Below, piece by piece: positions 1 to 9,217 of a stretch of 47,228 nucleotides of DNA. The position numbers and the translations under genes were made by a program. The stretch is taken from the NCBI GenBank assembly GCA_015064505.1, contig SVSB01000002.1:1-47228 (forward strand), given 5' to 3'. The stretch is from Oscillospiraceae bacterium (GTDB lineage: Bacteria > Bacillota > Clostridia > Oscillospirales > CAG-272). The notes beneath the pieces are model-generated. The model was given only the letters and a program-made list of their open reading frames with translations, was not told the DNA's origin and ran no database searches. Positions within the stretch are counted from its first letter, which is position 1. The number at the start of each line of letters is the position of its first letter.

Positions 1-346
1 AATATTTGACAGTGAACTGAAGCTTATGGAGCTTTTATGGGCAAGGGAGCCCGTTTCCGCAAAGGAGCTTTCCCTTGCGGCGGCATCTACACTTGAATGG
101 AATAAGAACACCACCTACACCGTAATAAAAAAGCTTGAAGCCAAAGGCTTTATAAAGCGCACGGAGCCGGGCTTTATCTGCACCTCTCTCGTATCCCGCC
201 ATCAGGTGCAGAAAAGCGAAGCAACGAGCCTTGCGCTGCGCCTCTTCGGCGGCTCCAAAAGAGCACTTTTCTCCGCTCTGCTTGAAGACGAGGAGCTGAC
301 GGAGGACGATATTGCCGCGCTCAAAAAGATGATAAACGAGAGGTAA
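1..346 (+). CDS. BlaI/MecI-type transcriptional repressor (5' truncated by window edge)
   Basis: Winged-helix repressor that would bind the promoter of its own operon and be cleaved or inactivated by the partner protease. The frame is open from base 2 and reads IFDSELKLMELLW before the first internal ATG at 26. That matches the usual BlaI N-terminus, so the true start lies left of the window. The helix-turn-helix/wing region (NKNTTYTVIKKLEAKGFIKR) is intact, and the C-terminal dimerisation part is present. The stop is 2 nt before the M56 gene, the classic blaI-blaR1 order. The regulated target is not visible here. Confidence 0.85.
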   Translation, partial: IFDSELKLMELLWAREPVSAKELSLAAASTLEWNKNTTYTVIKKLEAKGFIKRTEPGFICTSLVSRHQVQKSEATSLALRLFGGSKRALFSALLEDEELTEDDIAALKKMINER

Positions 347-348
347 TT

Positions 349-1242
349 ATGCTCCACGAGGCTTTTTACTGGCTTGCTTGCATGAGCATCACGGGTGCTA
401 TCTGCGGACTTGCGGTGATGCTTATGCGCCTTATACCGAAGATTCCCCGCCGCGTATCCGTCCTTTTCTGGCTTATTCCCCTTATAAGGCTTACGGTCCC
501 CTTTGGTATAAAGGGGAAATGGACGCTGATGGATCTCACCGCGTTTCTGCATTCAAGGGAAATACCATTTCCCGCCCTTGACGGCGCGTTTTCCTCCATG
601 AATCACGTTGGGGCGGCGCAGACCCACTATCCCATCGACTACCGCACCGAAACCCTTAAGCGCGTTTTTGAGATCAGCGGCATTATCTGGCTTATCGGTG
701 CCGCGGCACTGGTGATAGCGTTTTTCCTGCTCTACTTTGCTTCTCTTAAGGAGCTTAAAGATGCAACGCCCCGGGGGGAAATCTTCTATTCCCCGAAGAT
801 CAACTGTCCTGCGGTATACGGCGTTTTTAAGCCGCGCATAATTTTGCCCGAGGGCTCGGATGCCAAAGAGTTGGTCATTCTGCACGAGCGCACCCATATT
901 AAAAGGCTTGACAATCTGTTCCGCATTATCGCCTTTATCACGGCGGCAATTCACTGGTTCAATCCGCTTGCCTGGGTATTTCTTAAGCATTATTTAGCGG
1001 ATACGGAGCTTGCCTGCGACGAAGCCGTTCTTGCAAAATGCGGCGAAGAACGCAAAAAGGATTACGCCACCGCCCTTTTAAGCTACGCGGAAAGCAAAAA
1101 CGCCTTCGTTTCCGCCTTCGGCGGTGCCACCATACGCACGAGGATCGAAAAAATACTCAATTACAAAAAGCTCACACTTTTCTCCGCCGTTATTTTATGC
1201 ATCTTTGTTTTTGCCGTATTCTACGTTCTGCTTGCAAACTGA
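349..1242 (+). CDS. BlaR1/MecR1-like M56 membrane metallopeptidase (sensor domain absent)
   Basis: Integral-membrane zinc protease of family M56, which in BlaR1/MecR1 relays a signal to the repressor. The 297-aa protein has N-terminal membrane helices (about 5-50 and 108-130), the zinc motif HERTH at 179-183, a likely third ligand in the ELACDE stretch near 220-224, and a final helix at 275-296. BlaR1 proteins are about 585-600 aa with a C-terminal penicillin-binding sensor. This one stops right after the last helix, so it has no beta-lactam sensor and probably responds to another input. It starts 2 nt after the repressor stop (operon). Confidence 0.85.
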   Translation: MLHEAFYWLACMSITGAICGLAVMLMRLIPKIPRRVSVLFWLIPLIRLTVPFGIKGKWTLMDLTAFLHSREIPFPALDGAFSSMNHVGAAQTHYPIDYRTETLKRVFEISGIIWLIGAAALVIAFFLLYFASLKELKDATPRGEIFYSPKINCPAVYGVFKPRIILPEGSDAKELVILHERTHIKRLDNLFRIIAFITAAIHWFNPLAWVFLKHYLADTELACDEAVLAKCGEERKKDYATALLSYAESKNAFVSAFGGATIRTRIEKILNYKKLTLFSAVILCIFVFAVFYVLLAN

Positions 1243-1253
1243 AAGGAGCAAAA

Positions 1254-2213
1254 ATGGAAAACAAGAGATTCCGCATTTTTTACGTATTTTCCGTCATCGG
1301 CGTGTTAATTCTTTCCGCATATCCCCTTTATATGGCGCAAAAGGTGGTAGAGATGATGGTCACCTTCGGTTCCGTACCCACGGGGCAATTCCCGAAGTAC
1401 ATAATCCCATATTCGCCCATTGCTTTTGCGCTTCTTTGCGGCACCTTGCTGATGCCTCTCTTTTTGGCTTACGCAAAGCGCTACGCCTTCCCTGCCGCTT
1501 CCGTTGCCTCTCTCGGAGTTTTTCTTATCTCCGAGCTGCTCCTTGAAAGCAAGGTAGTAGTAAGCTCAACCACCCTCATTCCCCTTGAAGGCTGGCAGAT
1601 GTATATGTGCTACGTGCCGCCCATGGAATATGAGACCCGCACGTGGACGGCAATCGACGTGCTGATGGGCGAATACAGCCCCTATTTCAAGATACATTTT
1701 TACCTTATCTCGGCGGTGCTGATAATCTCCGTGCTGAACGTGCTTTACGGCTTTGGCACCATGATAAAAACGGGCGATAAAAAGCGCAAAAGCTCCCTCA
1801 TTTTGCAGGGCGTGTGCGCCGCCGCGTTCCTTGGGATGTGCATTCTTGCGTGCTTTACTGCGTTTTACCGCACGGGCGAGCTGACCGTTTCTCCCCTCTC
1901 CGCATGGCTTATGGCAATATTCTTTATTTTACTGGGAGTATCCGTGGGGATCTTTGCCGCGTCCTTTGCTGTAGCCAAAAGAAAGCTTTTTTCCGTCATC
2001 CTGCCCTCTGTCCTTGCAAGCGTCACCGTGCTTCTTATGTACGTAGGTGAGGCCTGTCTGTTAAGCGGGCATCTTTACGTTCTCGGAAAGGGCGTATTCT
2101 TTGAGCCGCTTGTGGGCAACTTCGTTTCCCTTGCGGACGTGTGCATTATTCTTGCGGGCGGCATCGTCACCGCCGCAATATCCCTTGCGGTTAACGGGAA
2201 AAAGAACGCGTAA
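1254..2213 (+). CDS. polytopic membrane protein, unknown function
   Basis: A 319-aa protein starting at ATG 1254 behind AAAGGAG, 11 nt after the M56 stop; a longer open frame upstream overlaps the M56 gene and is not used. It has about seven hydrophobic segments (around 10-30, 50-72, 82-102, 155-178, 193-215, 227-250, 255-277 and 290-312) and no catalytic motif I recognise. The position suggests it is part of, or the output of, the BlaI/M56 module, possibly replacing the missing sensor. That role is inference. Confidence 0.65.
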   Translation: MENKRFRIFYVFSVIGVLILSAYPLYMAQKVVEMMVTFGSVPTGQFPKYIIPYSPIAFALLCGTLLMPLFLAYAKRYAFPAASVASLGVFLISELLLESKVVVSSTTLIPLEGWQMYMCYVPPMEYETRTWTAIDVLMGEYSPYFKIHFYLISAVLIISVLNVLYGFGTMIKTGDKKRKSSLILQGVCAAAFLGMCILACFTAFYRTGELTVSPLSAWLMAIFFILLGVSVGIFAASFAVAKRKLFSVILPSVLASVTVLLMYVGEACLLSGHLYVLGKGVFFEPLVGNFVSLADVCIILAGGIVTAAISLAVNGKKNA

Positions 2214-2350
2214 AAACAACGGACTCAAGGCTGTCGAAACCGCCATTTTTAATTTCATATATATATCAATGAGTTTTCGGTTATATATAATAACAGAACG
2301 GACACCGATTGTTTTTATAGATCATAATCGATAAAATTACTTTTTTGGTG
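2214..2350. other. AT-rich intergenic region with no gene seen
   Basis: AT-rich spacer between the membrane-protein operon and the ATPase gene. I see no clear hairpin terminator and no gene in it. Confidence 0.5.
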
Positions 2351-2379
2351 TTGACTTTATATTATGATTGAAATATAAT
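2351..2379 (+). promoter_or_regulatory. sigma-A-type promoter for the ATPase gene
   Basis: TTGACT, a 17-nt spacer and TATAAT, 34 nt before the start codon at 2414. An SD (AAAGGAG) precedes the start. Confidence 0.75.
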
Positions 2380-2413
2380 AAACATATCCGTACCGAAAGG
2401 AGTTATATATACG

Positions 2414-3631
2414 ATGATCAAGCGCGAAAGCTATTTATCACAGATAAGACCTTTTATTGATAAGAGCGAGCTTATAAAGGTGATCGTGGGCGTAAGGCGC
2501 AGTGGGAAGTCCATTATGCTTGAGCTTATAATGGGTGAACTTCTTGAGAAGAACGTGCCGCAGGAACGAATGATATTTATCAACTTTGAGGATATGAATT
2601 ATTCTGACCTTAACACCGCGGCAGCTCTGCACGAGTATTTGAAAAACAGGATAGAAGCAATCGGCGGCAGAGTGTACGTTTTTCTTGATGAGATTCAGGA
2701 AGTAAAGAATTGGGAGAAGTGCGTAAATTCCTTACGGGTAAATTCTGATGCAGATATCTATATTACCGGTTCCAATGCAAAGATGCTTTCGGGTGAATAT
2801 GCCACTTTGTTGTCCGGAAGATACGTTGAATTTACCGTATATCCTTTCTCTTTTTCCGAGTATTGCGAAGCAAAACGCGCCGACGGTACTAACAAAAGTA
2901 TAAGCGAGTATTTTACTGAATACGTAAAATACGGCGGCTTACCATTTCTTGCAACAACACCGCTGGACGAAAGAGCAAAAGCACAATATCTCAAGGACAT
3001 TTATGCGTCGGTCGTGATCAAAGATATAGTGAAAAGAAACAAACTGCGCGACGTAGATCTTCTTGAGCGTATCATAGCATATATTTCCGCCAACATCGGT
3101 CGTACCTTTTCCGCAAACAGCATTGCAGCTTATTTCAAAAGTGAAAAGCGAACCGTTGCAGTAGATACGGTTATAAATTATTTAAACGCTTGTGAAAAGG
3201 CATTTTTATTCCATAAGATCAGTCGCATGGATCTTGAGGGTAAGGAAATATTGCGCATCAACGAAAAATACTATCTTGCCGATCACGGTCTCAGGCAAGC
3301 TACCTACGGCAACAATCAACGGGATATTGAGCTTATTCTTGAGAATATCGTTTGCCTTGAATTACTCCGCTGCGGATATAAGGTTACCATAGGAAAAAAT
3401 GGAATGAAAGAGATAGATTTTGTTTGCGACAAGAACGGCAAACGCATTTACGTTCAAGTATGCTACTATTTATCCTCTGAAAAAACTGAAGAACGCGAAT
3501 TTGGCGCTTATGATAACATTAAAGATAATTACCCTAAATACATTGTTTCAATGGATGAATTTGATATGAGCCGGAACGGCATCATCCATATGAATATTCG
3601 GGATTTTCTTTTAAACTTTGAAAACAAATAA
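2414..3631 (+). CDS. AAA-type ATP-binding protein (AAA_14 / DUF4143)
   Basis: A 405-aa P-loop ATPase of the AAA_14-DUF4143 family, which is widespread and of unclear function (mobile-element or toxin-antitoxin links have been suggested). Walker A GVRRSGKS is at 26-33, Walker B VFLDEIQ near 88-95, and a sensor-like ITGSNAKML follows. The DUF4143 half contains a PD-(D/E)XK-like stretch (EIDFVCDKNGKRIYVQVCYY near 335-355). It is monocistronic with its own promoter and a strong terminator. It looks AT-richer than its neighbours, which fits an accessory gene. Confidence 0.85.
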   Translation: MIKRESYLSQIRPFIDKSELIKVIVGVRRSGKSIMLELIMGELLEKNVPQERMIFINFEDMNYSDLNTAAALHEYLKNRIEAIGGRVYVFLDEIQEVKNWEKCVNSLRVNSDADIYITGSNAKMLSGEYATLLSGRYVEFTVYPFSFSEYCEAKRADGTNKSISEYFTEYVKYGGLPFLATTPLDERAKAQYLKDIYASVVIKDIVKRNKLRDVDLLERIIAYISANIGRTFSANSIAAYFKSEKRTVAVDTVINYLNACEKAFLFHKISRMDLEGKEILRINEKYYLADHGLRQATYGNNQRDIELILENIVCLELLRCGYKVTIGKNGMKEIDFVCDKNGKRIYVQVCYYLSSEKTEEREFGAYDNIKDNYPKYIVSMDEFDMSRNGIIHMNIRDFLLNFENK

Positions 3632-3640
3632 AAGCGTACA

Positions 3641-3675
3641 AAAAGCGGCTCAAGCTTTCAGCTTGAGCCGCTTTT
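3641..3675. terminator. bidirectional rho-independent terminator
   Basis: Perfect 16-bp stem (3641-3656 with 3660-3675, loop TTC) with A-run and T-run on either side. It separates the convergent ATPase and ABC genes. Confidence 0.9.
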
Positions 3676-3717
3676 TGCAAATGTCAAACGTACACTCTCC
3701 GTTCTCGACAAAAGTTG

Positions 3718-5583
3718 CTACATCTTATACTTTTCTGCCTGCAGATCGAACATTTCCGCGTACTTGCCGCCCTTTGCCATCAGCTCGTCGTGAGAGCCGA
3801 CTTCCTCAAGAGAGCCGTTTGCAAACATATATATCCTGTCTGCCATTCGCGTGGTGGAAAGGCGGTGGGAGATGAAAATAACGGTCTTATCTGCGGCATA
3901 ACGGGAGATCGCCTGATTAAGCTCGTATTCCGCAATGGGGTCAAGGGCGCTTGAGGGCTCATCCATAATAATAAGCTCGTAGGGTCTTGCAAAAACCCTT
4001 GCGATGGCAACCTTTTGCGCTTCTCCGCCGGAAAGGTTGGTGCCCTTGTCGTCAAACTCACGGGTAAGGGTGGTATCTATTCCGTTTTCAAGGGTACGAA
4101 GCTTATCCCCGAAGCCCGAGGCTTCCAAGGCGCTTTCGACCGTTTCGCGGTCCTCTTCCCTATAATGCCCGTTCATAACGTTCTCGCCGATGCTTGCGGC
4201 GTAGATCTTGAAATCCTGAAAAACGGTGCCGATCTTTGCGCGGTAATCGTCAAGCTTATAATTCTTGGCATTTACGCCGTTAAAGAGCACTTCTCCATCG
4301 GTGGGATCGTAAAGACGCAAAAGCAGCTTGATAAGGGTGGTCTTGCCCGCGCCGTTATAGCCAACGATAGCTATCTTCTCTCCCTTATTCAGCTTCAGGC
4401 TGACGTTCTTCAGCGCGTATGTACCCTCGGATTCGTTCTTTTGCTCCTTATGACCCGCCTCGTGGTACTCGTACTTGGGGTTTGCGGTAAAATCGTACGC
4501 AAAGCTTACGTTCCTTAATTCAAGAGATTCAAAATGCGGAACCTCCGACTCGCCCGAAACCGTGCGCGGCTCGAAGTTAAGAAAGCCGTAATACTTTTCA
4601 AGGAACAGCGAATGCTTGGGGAATTTGGTTATACGCTCCACGAAGTCGGAAAGGAGCCATCTTACGCGCCATATCATACCAACACTTGCCGTAAAGGCAC
4701 CCACAAGCACTGCGCCGTCAAGCAGGCGCGTGAACATATAAAGCATTACACCGAAGTAGATTGCGTTGCCGAGAACGCTGTTAAAGAGGCCGTACAGCAA
4801 AAAGTACTTTTTGCCGTACTTGCGGGAGCATTTTACCATCTCCTCCGTATTCTCGTCCATCTCGTCCATAATAAGATCGTGGGCACGGCTGATGCGAAGC
4901 TCCTTTGCATAATCCGCAAGATGATAAACGCGGTTTATGTAATTGCGCTTGCGCCACATGACCTTCATTTCTTTTTCCTGCTCAAAGCTTACCTTGTTTG
5001 CAAACTGATTTATGAAGATCGACAGCACCGCGTTAATAAGAAGTACGATGGATACCTTATAATCTATTGAGAATATGAGTGTGAAAAGCGTCGTTCCCGC
5101 CACTATGCGGTTGATAAGCTTTCCGATATCGCCGATTATCTCCGCAGAGCGGGTTGCGCTCTCGTCCATCGCCCAGACGAAATCGTTGTAAAAGGCGGGA
5201 TCGTCGTAGCAGGCAACGTCAAGAGTATGCGCCTTTTTAAACAGCTCGCTGTGAAGCTTTAAGTGGAGCTTTTGCTTAACGAGGGGATTATAATACTGCC
5301 AATACCAGGCGTCCACCGCGTAAGCAAACAGATAGAACGCCGCCATAACGCCCACGATAAGAGCGCAGTCCTTAAAGGGCAGACCCATATCAAGGGCATC
5401 AAAGAGCTTTACGGTGAATACGGAGTACGCGGAATTGATAAGTCCCCAGACCACGCCCTCAAGTATCATGGTAAAGAAATATTCGGGGGTAAGTCTTGCG
5501 ACCTTTATTACCATGCGCAGATTGTTTTTTAACACTCTGCCAACGGATTGACGGGGAGCTTTGTTCTTTGCTTCTTTTTTCAC
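3718..5583 (-). CDS. ABC exporter half-transporter (permease + ATPase), subunit 2
   Basis: A 621-aa type IV ABC exporter half with an N-terminal six-helix membrane domain (about 30-320) and a C-terminal nucleotide-binding domain (about 350-615). Walker A GYNGAGKTT lies near 408-416, the signature is LSGGEAQK, Walker B is LIIMDEPSSALDP, and the switch is ISHRLS. A Lys/Glu-rich insert (YEYHEAGHKEQKNESEG) precedes Walker A. The start overlaps the stop of the upstream ABC gene by 4 nt, so the two should be translationally coupled and form a heterodimer. The substrate cannot be told from sequence; peptide, lipid or drug export are all possible. Confidence 0.9.
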   Translation of the reverse strand: MKKEAKNKAPRQSVGRVLKNNLRMVIKVARLTPEYFFTMILEGVVWGLINSAYSVFTVKLFDALDMGLPFKDCALIVGVMAAFYLFAYAVDAWYWQYYNPLVKQKLHLKLHSELFKKAHTLDVACYDDPAFYNDFVWAMDESATRSAEIIGDIGKLINRIVAGTTLFTLIFSIDYKVSIVLLINAVLSIFINQFANKVSFEQEKEMKVMWRKRNYINRVYHLADYAKELRISRAHDLIMDEMDENTEEMVKCSRKYGKKYFLLYGLFNSVLGNAIYFGVMLYMFTRLLDGAVLVGAFTASVGMIWRVRWLLSDFVERITKFPKHSLFLEKYYGFLNFEPRTVSGESEVPHFESLELRNVSFAYDFTANPKYEYHEAGHKEQKNESEGTYALKNVSLKLNKGEKIAIVGYNGAGKTTLIKLLLRLYDPTDGEVLFNGVNAKNYKLDDYRAKIGTVFQDFKIYAASIGENVMNGHYREEDRETVESALEASGFGDKLRTLENGIDTTLTREFDDKGTNLSGGEAQKVAIARVFARPYELIIMDEPSSALDPIAEYELNQAISRYAADKTVIFISHRLSTTRMADRIYMFANGSLEEVGSHDELMAKGGKYAEMFDLQAEKYKM

Positions 5584-7421
5584 TTTACCGCCGCCTCCTT
5601 TCCAACGTAGTTCTCTGCCTGGAGGCGGAACATCTCCGCATATTTTCCGTTTTTCGCCATAAGCTCTGCGTGGGTTCCGCTCTCAACGATACTGCCGCCG
5701 TCCATAAGATATATCTTATCCGCATCAACGGCAGAGGAAAGACGGTGGGAGATAAATATAACGCTTCTGCCCTTTGCGGCGCGCATCATATTTTCAAACA
5801 TCTTATGCTCCGCAATGGGGTCAAGGGCGCTTGAGGGCTCGTCAAGCACCGCAAAGGGAGTATCCTCCGCGAAAACCCGTGCAAGACTGACCTTCTGTTG
5901 CTCGCCGATGGAGAGATTTGCGCCGTTTTCGTCAAACTCTCTTGTAAGCGTGGTATCCATACCGTTATCAAGAGTTGCGATCTTATCGTAAGCGCCGCTT
6001 TCCTTTAAGGCGTATTCCGCAAGCTCTCTGTCGCCTTCCTTTGAGCGTCTGAGGAAAACGTTCTGCTCCACGGACATGGAAAAGATCTTGAAATCCTGAA
6101 AAACGCAGCTGAAGCTCTCGCGATAGGAGTTGAGGTCTATCTCTCTTATATCCGTACCGCCGAGAGTTATTTTACCCTCATTTACGTCGTAAAGGCGCAA
6201 AAGCAGCTTTACGAGGGTGGTTTTTCCCGAGCCGTTCTGCCCCACCAGCGCAATGTGCTCGCCCTGCTTTAATGTAAAGGACACGTTCTTAAGAGTATCG
6301 TCGTCAGCACCCTCGTAACGGAAGGAAACGTTCTCAAAGCTGATATCTCCCCTCTCCGCCTTGGGTGCATTTTCGGGGGAAGTGAGCTTGATCTCGTGAT
6401 CAAGAAAATTGCGTACGTCCTCCATAAAAAGCGAATGCTCGCCAAAATCCGCAAAGGTCTGCACCGCGTTGCTGAGGCAGTAGGAAATAGTACCGATAGA
6501 ACCAAGGATAACTATGCAGTCGCCAACGGTCATAGTTCCGCGTGATACGGTAGACCAAACCGCATAAAGCATCGCTCCCATAACGCAGATGACCTCAAGG
6601 CCGATAGACTGTATGTATTTTGCAAGAGCGCGCTTCAATGCGTGGCGCTTGAGCATCGCCTTAAAATCAACGTAGGTCGCCTTAAGCTCGTCAAGCATAC
6701 GGAGATACATATTGCCCATGCGCATTTCCTTGGAATATTCTCCAAGGTAAAAGGTGCGGCGCACGTATTTGATACGGCGGTCGATGGGTTTCCTCTCCAC
6801 GGCGATATTGTGGTTCAGCTTATTTATCCAACGGCGCACGAAGCCAAGCATCAAAGGGAAAAGTCCGAATGGGATAAGCCAGGGGTCGATAAAGAACAAA
6901 AGGAAGGAGTTGCACCCAAGGGTAATAAGGCGCCAGATAAGATCGTCAAGGGTCTGCATTACCTTGCGCGTGCGGTTATACGCCTCGTCCATTGCCTTGA
7001 CGTACTTATCGTAAAAGGCGGGATTTTCATAGCAGGCAAGCTCCACGGCTTGCGCCTTGTTAAAGAGCTTTTTCTGTATTTTAGCACCTATCTGCTGATA
7101 CATACCCGCATTGACAACGTTCCAGAAATAATTGGAAATGATATTTACCGTTAACTGCACGGCGCCCACTATCAGCATATACGTAATTATCTTTTCGGGC
7201 GGGGTATTCTTTTCCACGCCGTTTACTATCATACGGATAAGATACGTGCCCGTCAAAAAATCCAGCGGCGCGTATATAAACGTCATTAAATAGTAACCCA
7301 CAAAATACAGGGGAGAAGCCTCCCATATCTGCCGTAAAGCGAACACAAGGTTTGACACCGTTCGCTTAAACGGAAGCTTTTTCTTCTTTTCTTTTTCAGG
7401 TTTTTTAGTCTTTTCTGCCAA
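5580..7421 (-). CDS. ABC exporter half-transporter (permease + ATPase), subunit 1
   Basis: A 613-aa partner half-exporter. The start is TTG at 7421 with GGAA 8-9 nt upstream; no better ATG exists before the conserved region. A Lys/Glu-rich cytoplasmic N-terminus leads into membrane helices (about 35-320). The nucleotide-binding domain carries Walker A GQNGSGKTT, a variant signature LSIGEQQK (Ile for Gly in LSGGQ), Walker B FAVLDEPSSALDP with catalytic Glu, and ISHRLSS. Both partners keep the catalytic Glu, so neither is obviously ATPase-dead. It is first in the two-gene operon behind a structured leader. Confidence 0.9.
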   Translation of the reverse strand: MAEKTKKPEKEKKKKLPFKRTVSNLVFALRQIWEASPLYFVGYYLMTFIYAPLDFLTGTYLIRMIVNGVEKNTPPEKIITYMLIVGAVQLTVNIISNYFWNVVNAGMYQQIGAKIQKKLFNKAQAVELACYENPAFYDKYVKAMDEAYNRTRKVMQTLDDLIWRLITLGCNSFLLFFIDPWLIPFGLFPLMLGFVRRWINKLNHNIAVERKPIDRRIKYVRRTFYLGEYSKEMRMGNMYLRMLDELKATYVDFKAMLKRHALKRALAKYIQSIGLEVICVMGAMLYAVWSTVSRGTMTVGDCIVILGSIGTISYCLSNAVQTFADFGEHSLFMEDVRNFLDHEIKLTSPENAPKAERGDISFENVSFRYEGADDDTLKNVSFTLKQGEHIALVGQNGSGKTTLVKLLLRLYDVNEGKITLGGTDIREIDLNSYRESFSCVFQDFKIFSMSVEQNVFLRRSKEGDRELAEYALKESGAYDKIATLDNGMDTTLTREFDENGANLSIGEQQKVSLARVFAEDTPFAVLDEPSSALDPIAEHKMFENMMRAAKGRSVIFISHRLSSAVDADKIYLMDGGSIVESGTHAELMAKNGKYAEMFRLQAENYVGKEAAVK

Positions 7422-7567
7422 AGTACGTTCCTTTCCCTCTTGTTATAGGCGCACATTACCGTCGGTAGGGGTCGGCTTTTTCATACCCGCCAAGGCGGCG
7501 GCGCGGTCTATCGCCACGCGCGCTCACCCCTTACGGGGTTCGATACCTCGACGACCCGCGAGGTTCA
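7422..7567 (-). promoter_or_regulatory. GC-rich structured 5' leader of the ABC exporter operon
   Basis: About 145 nt between the predicted transcription start and the ABC start codon, much more GC-rich than nearby intergenic DNA. Visible pairings on the transcribed strand include CCCC-GTAA-GGGG, a GCGCG/CGCGC pair and ACCG-AC-GGT. It may be a regulatory leader or a genomic repeat. No known riboswitch core was recognised. Confidence 0.4.
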
Positions 7568-7574
7568 CAATCAA

Positions 7575-7603
7575 ATTCTAACACACGAATATACAACGGT
7601 CAA
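7575..7603 (-). promoter_or_regulatory. promoter for the ABC exporter operon
   Basis: On the minus strand: TTGACC (7598-7603), 17 nt, TAGAAT (7575-7580). Transcription would start near 7568. Confidence 0.65.
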
Positions 7604-7695
7604 GTGAAAGACAGTTGATTTTTGTAACCTTGTGGTTGAGTTACGCGTTCACCGTATTAGTTGCGGTAATTACGGTTTGATTTGCCAAAAAGAAA

Positions 7696-7741
7696 AAGCC
7701 TTCCTTAAGGACATTCAATGACATTTCCCTAAGGGAGGCTT
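7696..7741 (-). terminator. rho-independent terminator of the sigma/GLUG operon
   Basis: A 15-position stem (7696-7710 with 7727-7741; one G-T pair, one mismatch), followed on the minus strand by a T-rich tract. It lies 13 nt past the stop at 7754. The spacer 7604-7695 holds a near-palindrome (ACCGTA...TACGGT) of unknown role. Confidence 0.75.
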
Positions 7742-7753
7742 CTTATACGGTTT

Positions 7754-9217
7754 TTAGTCAAAAATTCTCAGTTTAGGCGTTCCGTCCTTTTCAATGCGCC
7801 ATATTTTTTCGGTATCAAATCCCTCATACTCTTTTTGTATGCTTGTATAGGAATCTATGATTCCCACCTTCATTCCGCATTCAAGCAGCATATTTCTTAA
7901 CTCATCTTCCGAATATACGGTTTCGATTATTTCAAGCATATTTGCCTTTTCGCGTGTGACGATATCCTCTGTGATCCTGTACCATTTTTCCTCTCTCGGC
8001 AGTTCAGCATAACGGTTGTATGCCTCATCTAACGTATCACGATACGCTACTCGCTCTTCCTCATTCATGTTCCTGTGTTTGACGCATACATCATAATATG
8101 CCAAGATCTCTTCCATACTGTGCGGATCGGGAGTATAAAGCACGTAATCCTGCGGATCAAATACCAAGGCATCAATGTACTTGTATTCTATCGTCCATTT
8201 TCTAATGGAGTCGCCGTATTCAAGCATCAATGCATCTATAAGCTTATAAAATGCATGGCCGTTTATAAGCTTGGGAAGACAGTATGCATTGGCGACAAGC
8301 CTATCAACCGCCGTATCCCCATTAGGTGCTCCCAAGCACTCCGCACTACCAAGGGAAATTGAATTGATCACACTAAATGAGCTACCCGCAAAAGCACCCA
8401 CGTATGCGGTGGGGTAGTATTTTTCGGATTTTTCCGCAAAAGAATATTCAGTGTATTGCACCTTAACGTCCGCATAACAGCTGTCGGCAATATAAACATC
8501 TCCGCAAATTCCGCCGATATGCGCGTATTTGAAATCACCGTAGGATGCGTAGCTTGCGTGCACCTCGCTGTTTTCGACAAAGCAGCCGGCGATTATCTCA
8601 GCCTTGCCCGCTATAACACCCGCATAGCATTCGTTGCCGATGTCGGTCGTCATTGATATTTTTGCGTCTCTCATTCCGAGATTTTTGACCACACCGCCGA
8701 TTTTTCCAATATCTGTCACGTAAATGTAACCGAACAGACCCGCATACTGCTTCTCCGTATCAACACGCAAACCGTGTATAACGTATCCGTTACCGTTGAA
8801 TACTCCGCAGAACGGTGCCTCGCCGTTTCCTATCGGCACCCAGCCGCCCTCAAAGCGGCCTCCCTCGGCAAAATCCGCCTCGGTAAAGTGAATGTCACTC
8901 ATAAGGATATAGTTACCCTCAAGATCGTTTCTTACCGCGTCAAGCCCCTCGGCATCGTAAATGGCCGTGTACCCCTCGGGGATGTTCTCCGCAGTTATAC
9001 GGAGATTGTTTTTGAAGAATCGCAGATTGATATAACTGCGCACATCCTCGGAAAAAGCGTAAGCCGAAAATGCCGTACCGAGCACGATACAGATACACGC
9101 GGCAGCCGCACCGAGCACTCTCGCAATGCCACTTGATTTTTTCTTTCCCTTATAGGCATCGCTGATGTATTCATCCGAAACGCCGTCAAACGCGTTTGCC
9201 ATCCATCTATTCTTCAT
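7754..9217 (-). CDS. membrane-anchored GLUG-repeat protein coupled to ECF sigma factor (putative anti-sigma/sensor)
   Basis: A 487-aa protein starting at ATG 9217, chosen because it overlaps the sigma-factor stop by 4 nt (ATGA). A short cytoplasmic N-terminus (about 1-30) is followed by one membrane helix (about 32-52) and a large extracellular part. That part carries Gly-rich GLUG-like repeats (YAGLFGYI, GGVVKNLGMRDAKIS, YVGAFAGSS; about 90-300) and a charged C-terminal region. I recognise no zinc anti-sigma motif. The single-pass topology and coupling suggest it tethers or signals to the sigma factor; this is inference from context. Confidence 0.7.
   Translation of the reverse strand: MKNRWMANAFDGVSDEYISDAYKGKKKSSGIARVLGAAAACICIVLGTAFSAYAFSEDVRSYINLRFFKNNLRITAENIPEGYTAIYDAEGLDAVRNDLEGNYILMSDIHFTEADFAEGGRFEGGWVPIGNGEAPFCGVFNGNGYVIHGLRVDTEKQYAGLFGYIYVTDIGKIGGVVKNLGMRDAKISMTTDIGNECYAGVIAGKAEIIAGCFVENSEVHASYASYGDFKYAHIGGICGDVYIADSCYADVKVQYTEYSFAEKSEKYYPTAYVGAFAGSSFSVINSISLGSAECLGAPNGDTAVDRLVANAYCLPKLINGHAFYKLIDALMLEYGDSIRKWTIEYKYIDALVFDPQDYVLYTPDPHSMEEILAYYDVCVKHRNMNEEERVAYRDTLDEAYNRYAELPREEKWYRITEDIVTREKANMLEIIETVYSEDELRNMLLECGMKVGIIDSYTSIQKEYEGFDTEKIWRIEKDGTPKLRIFD

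Noticed and set aside
7530..7560. T-arm-like string GGGGTTCGATACCTC, suggesting a tRNA
   Set aside because: No acceptor stem, anticodon arm or CCA-compatible pairing can be built around it. It belongs to the GC-rich leader.
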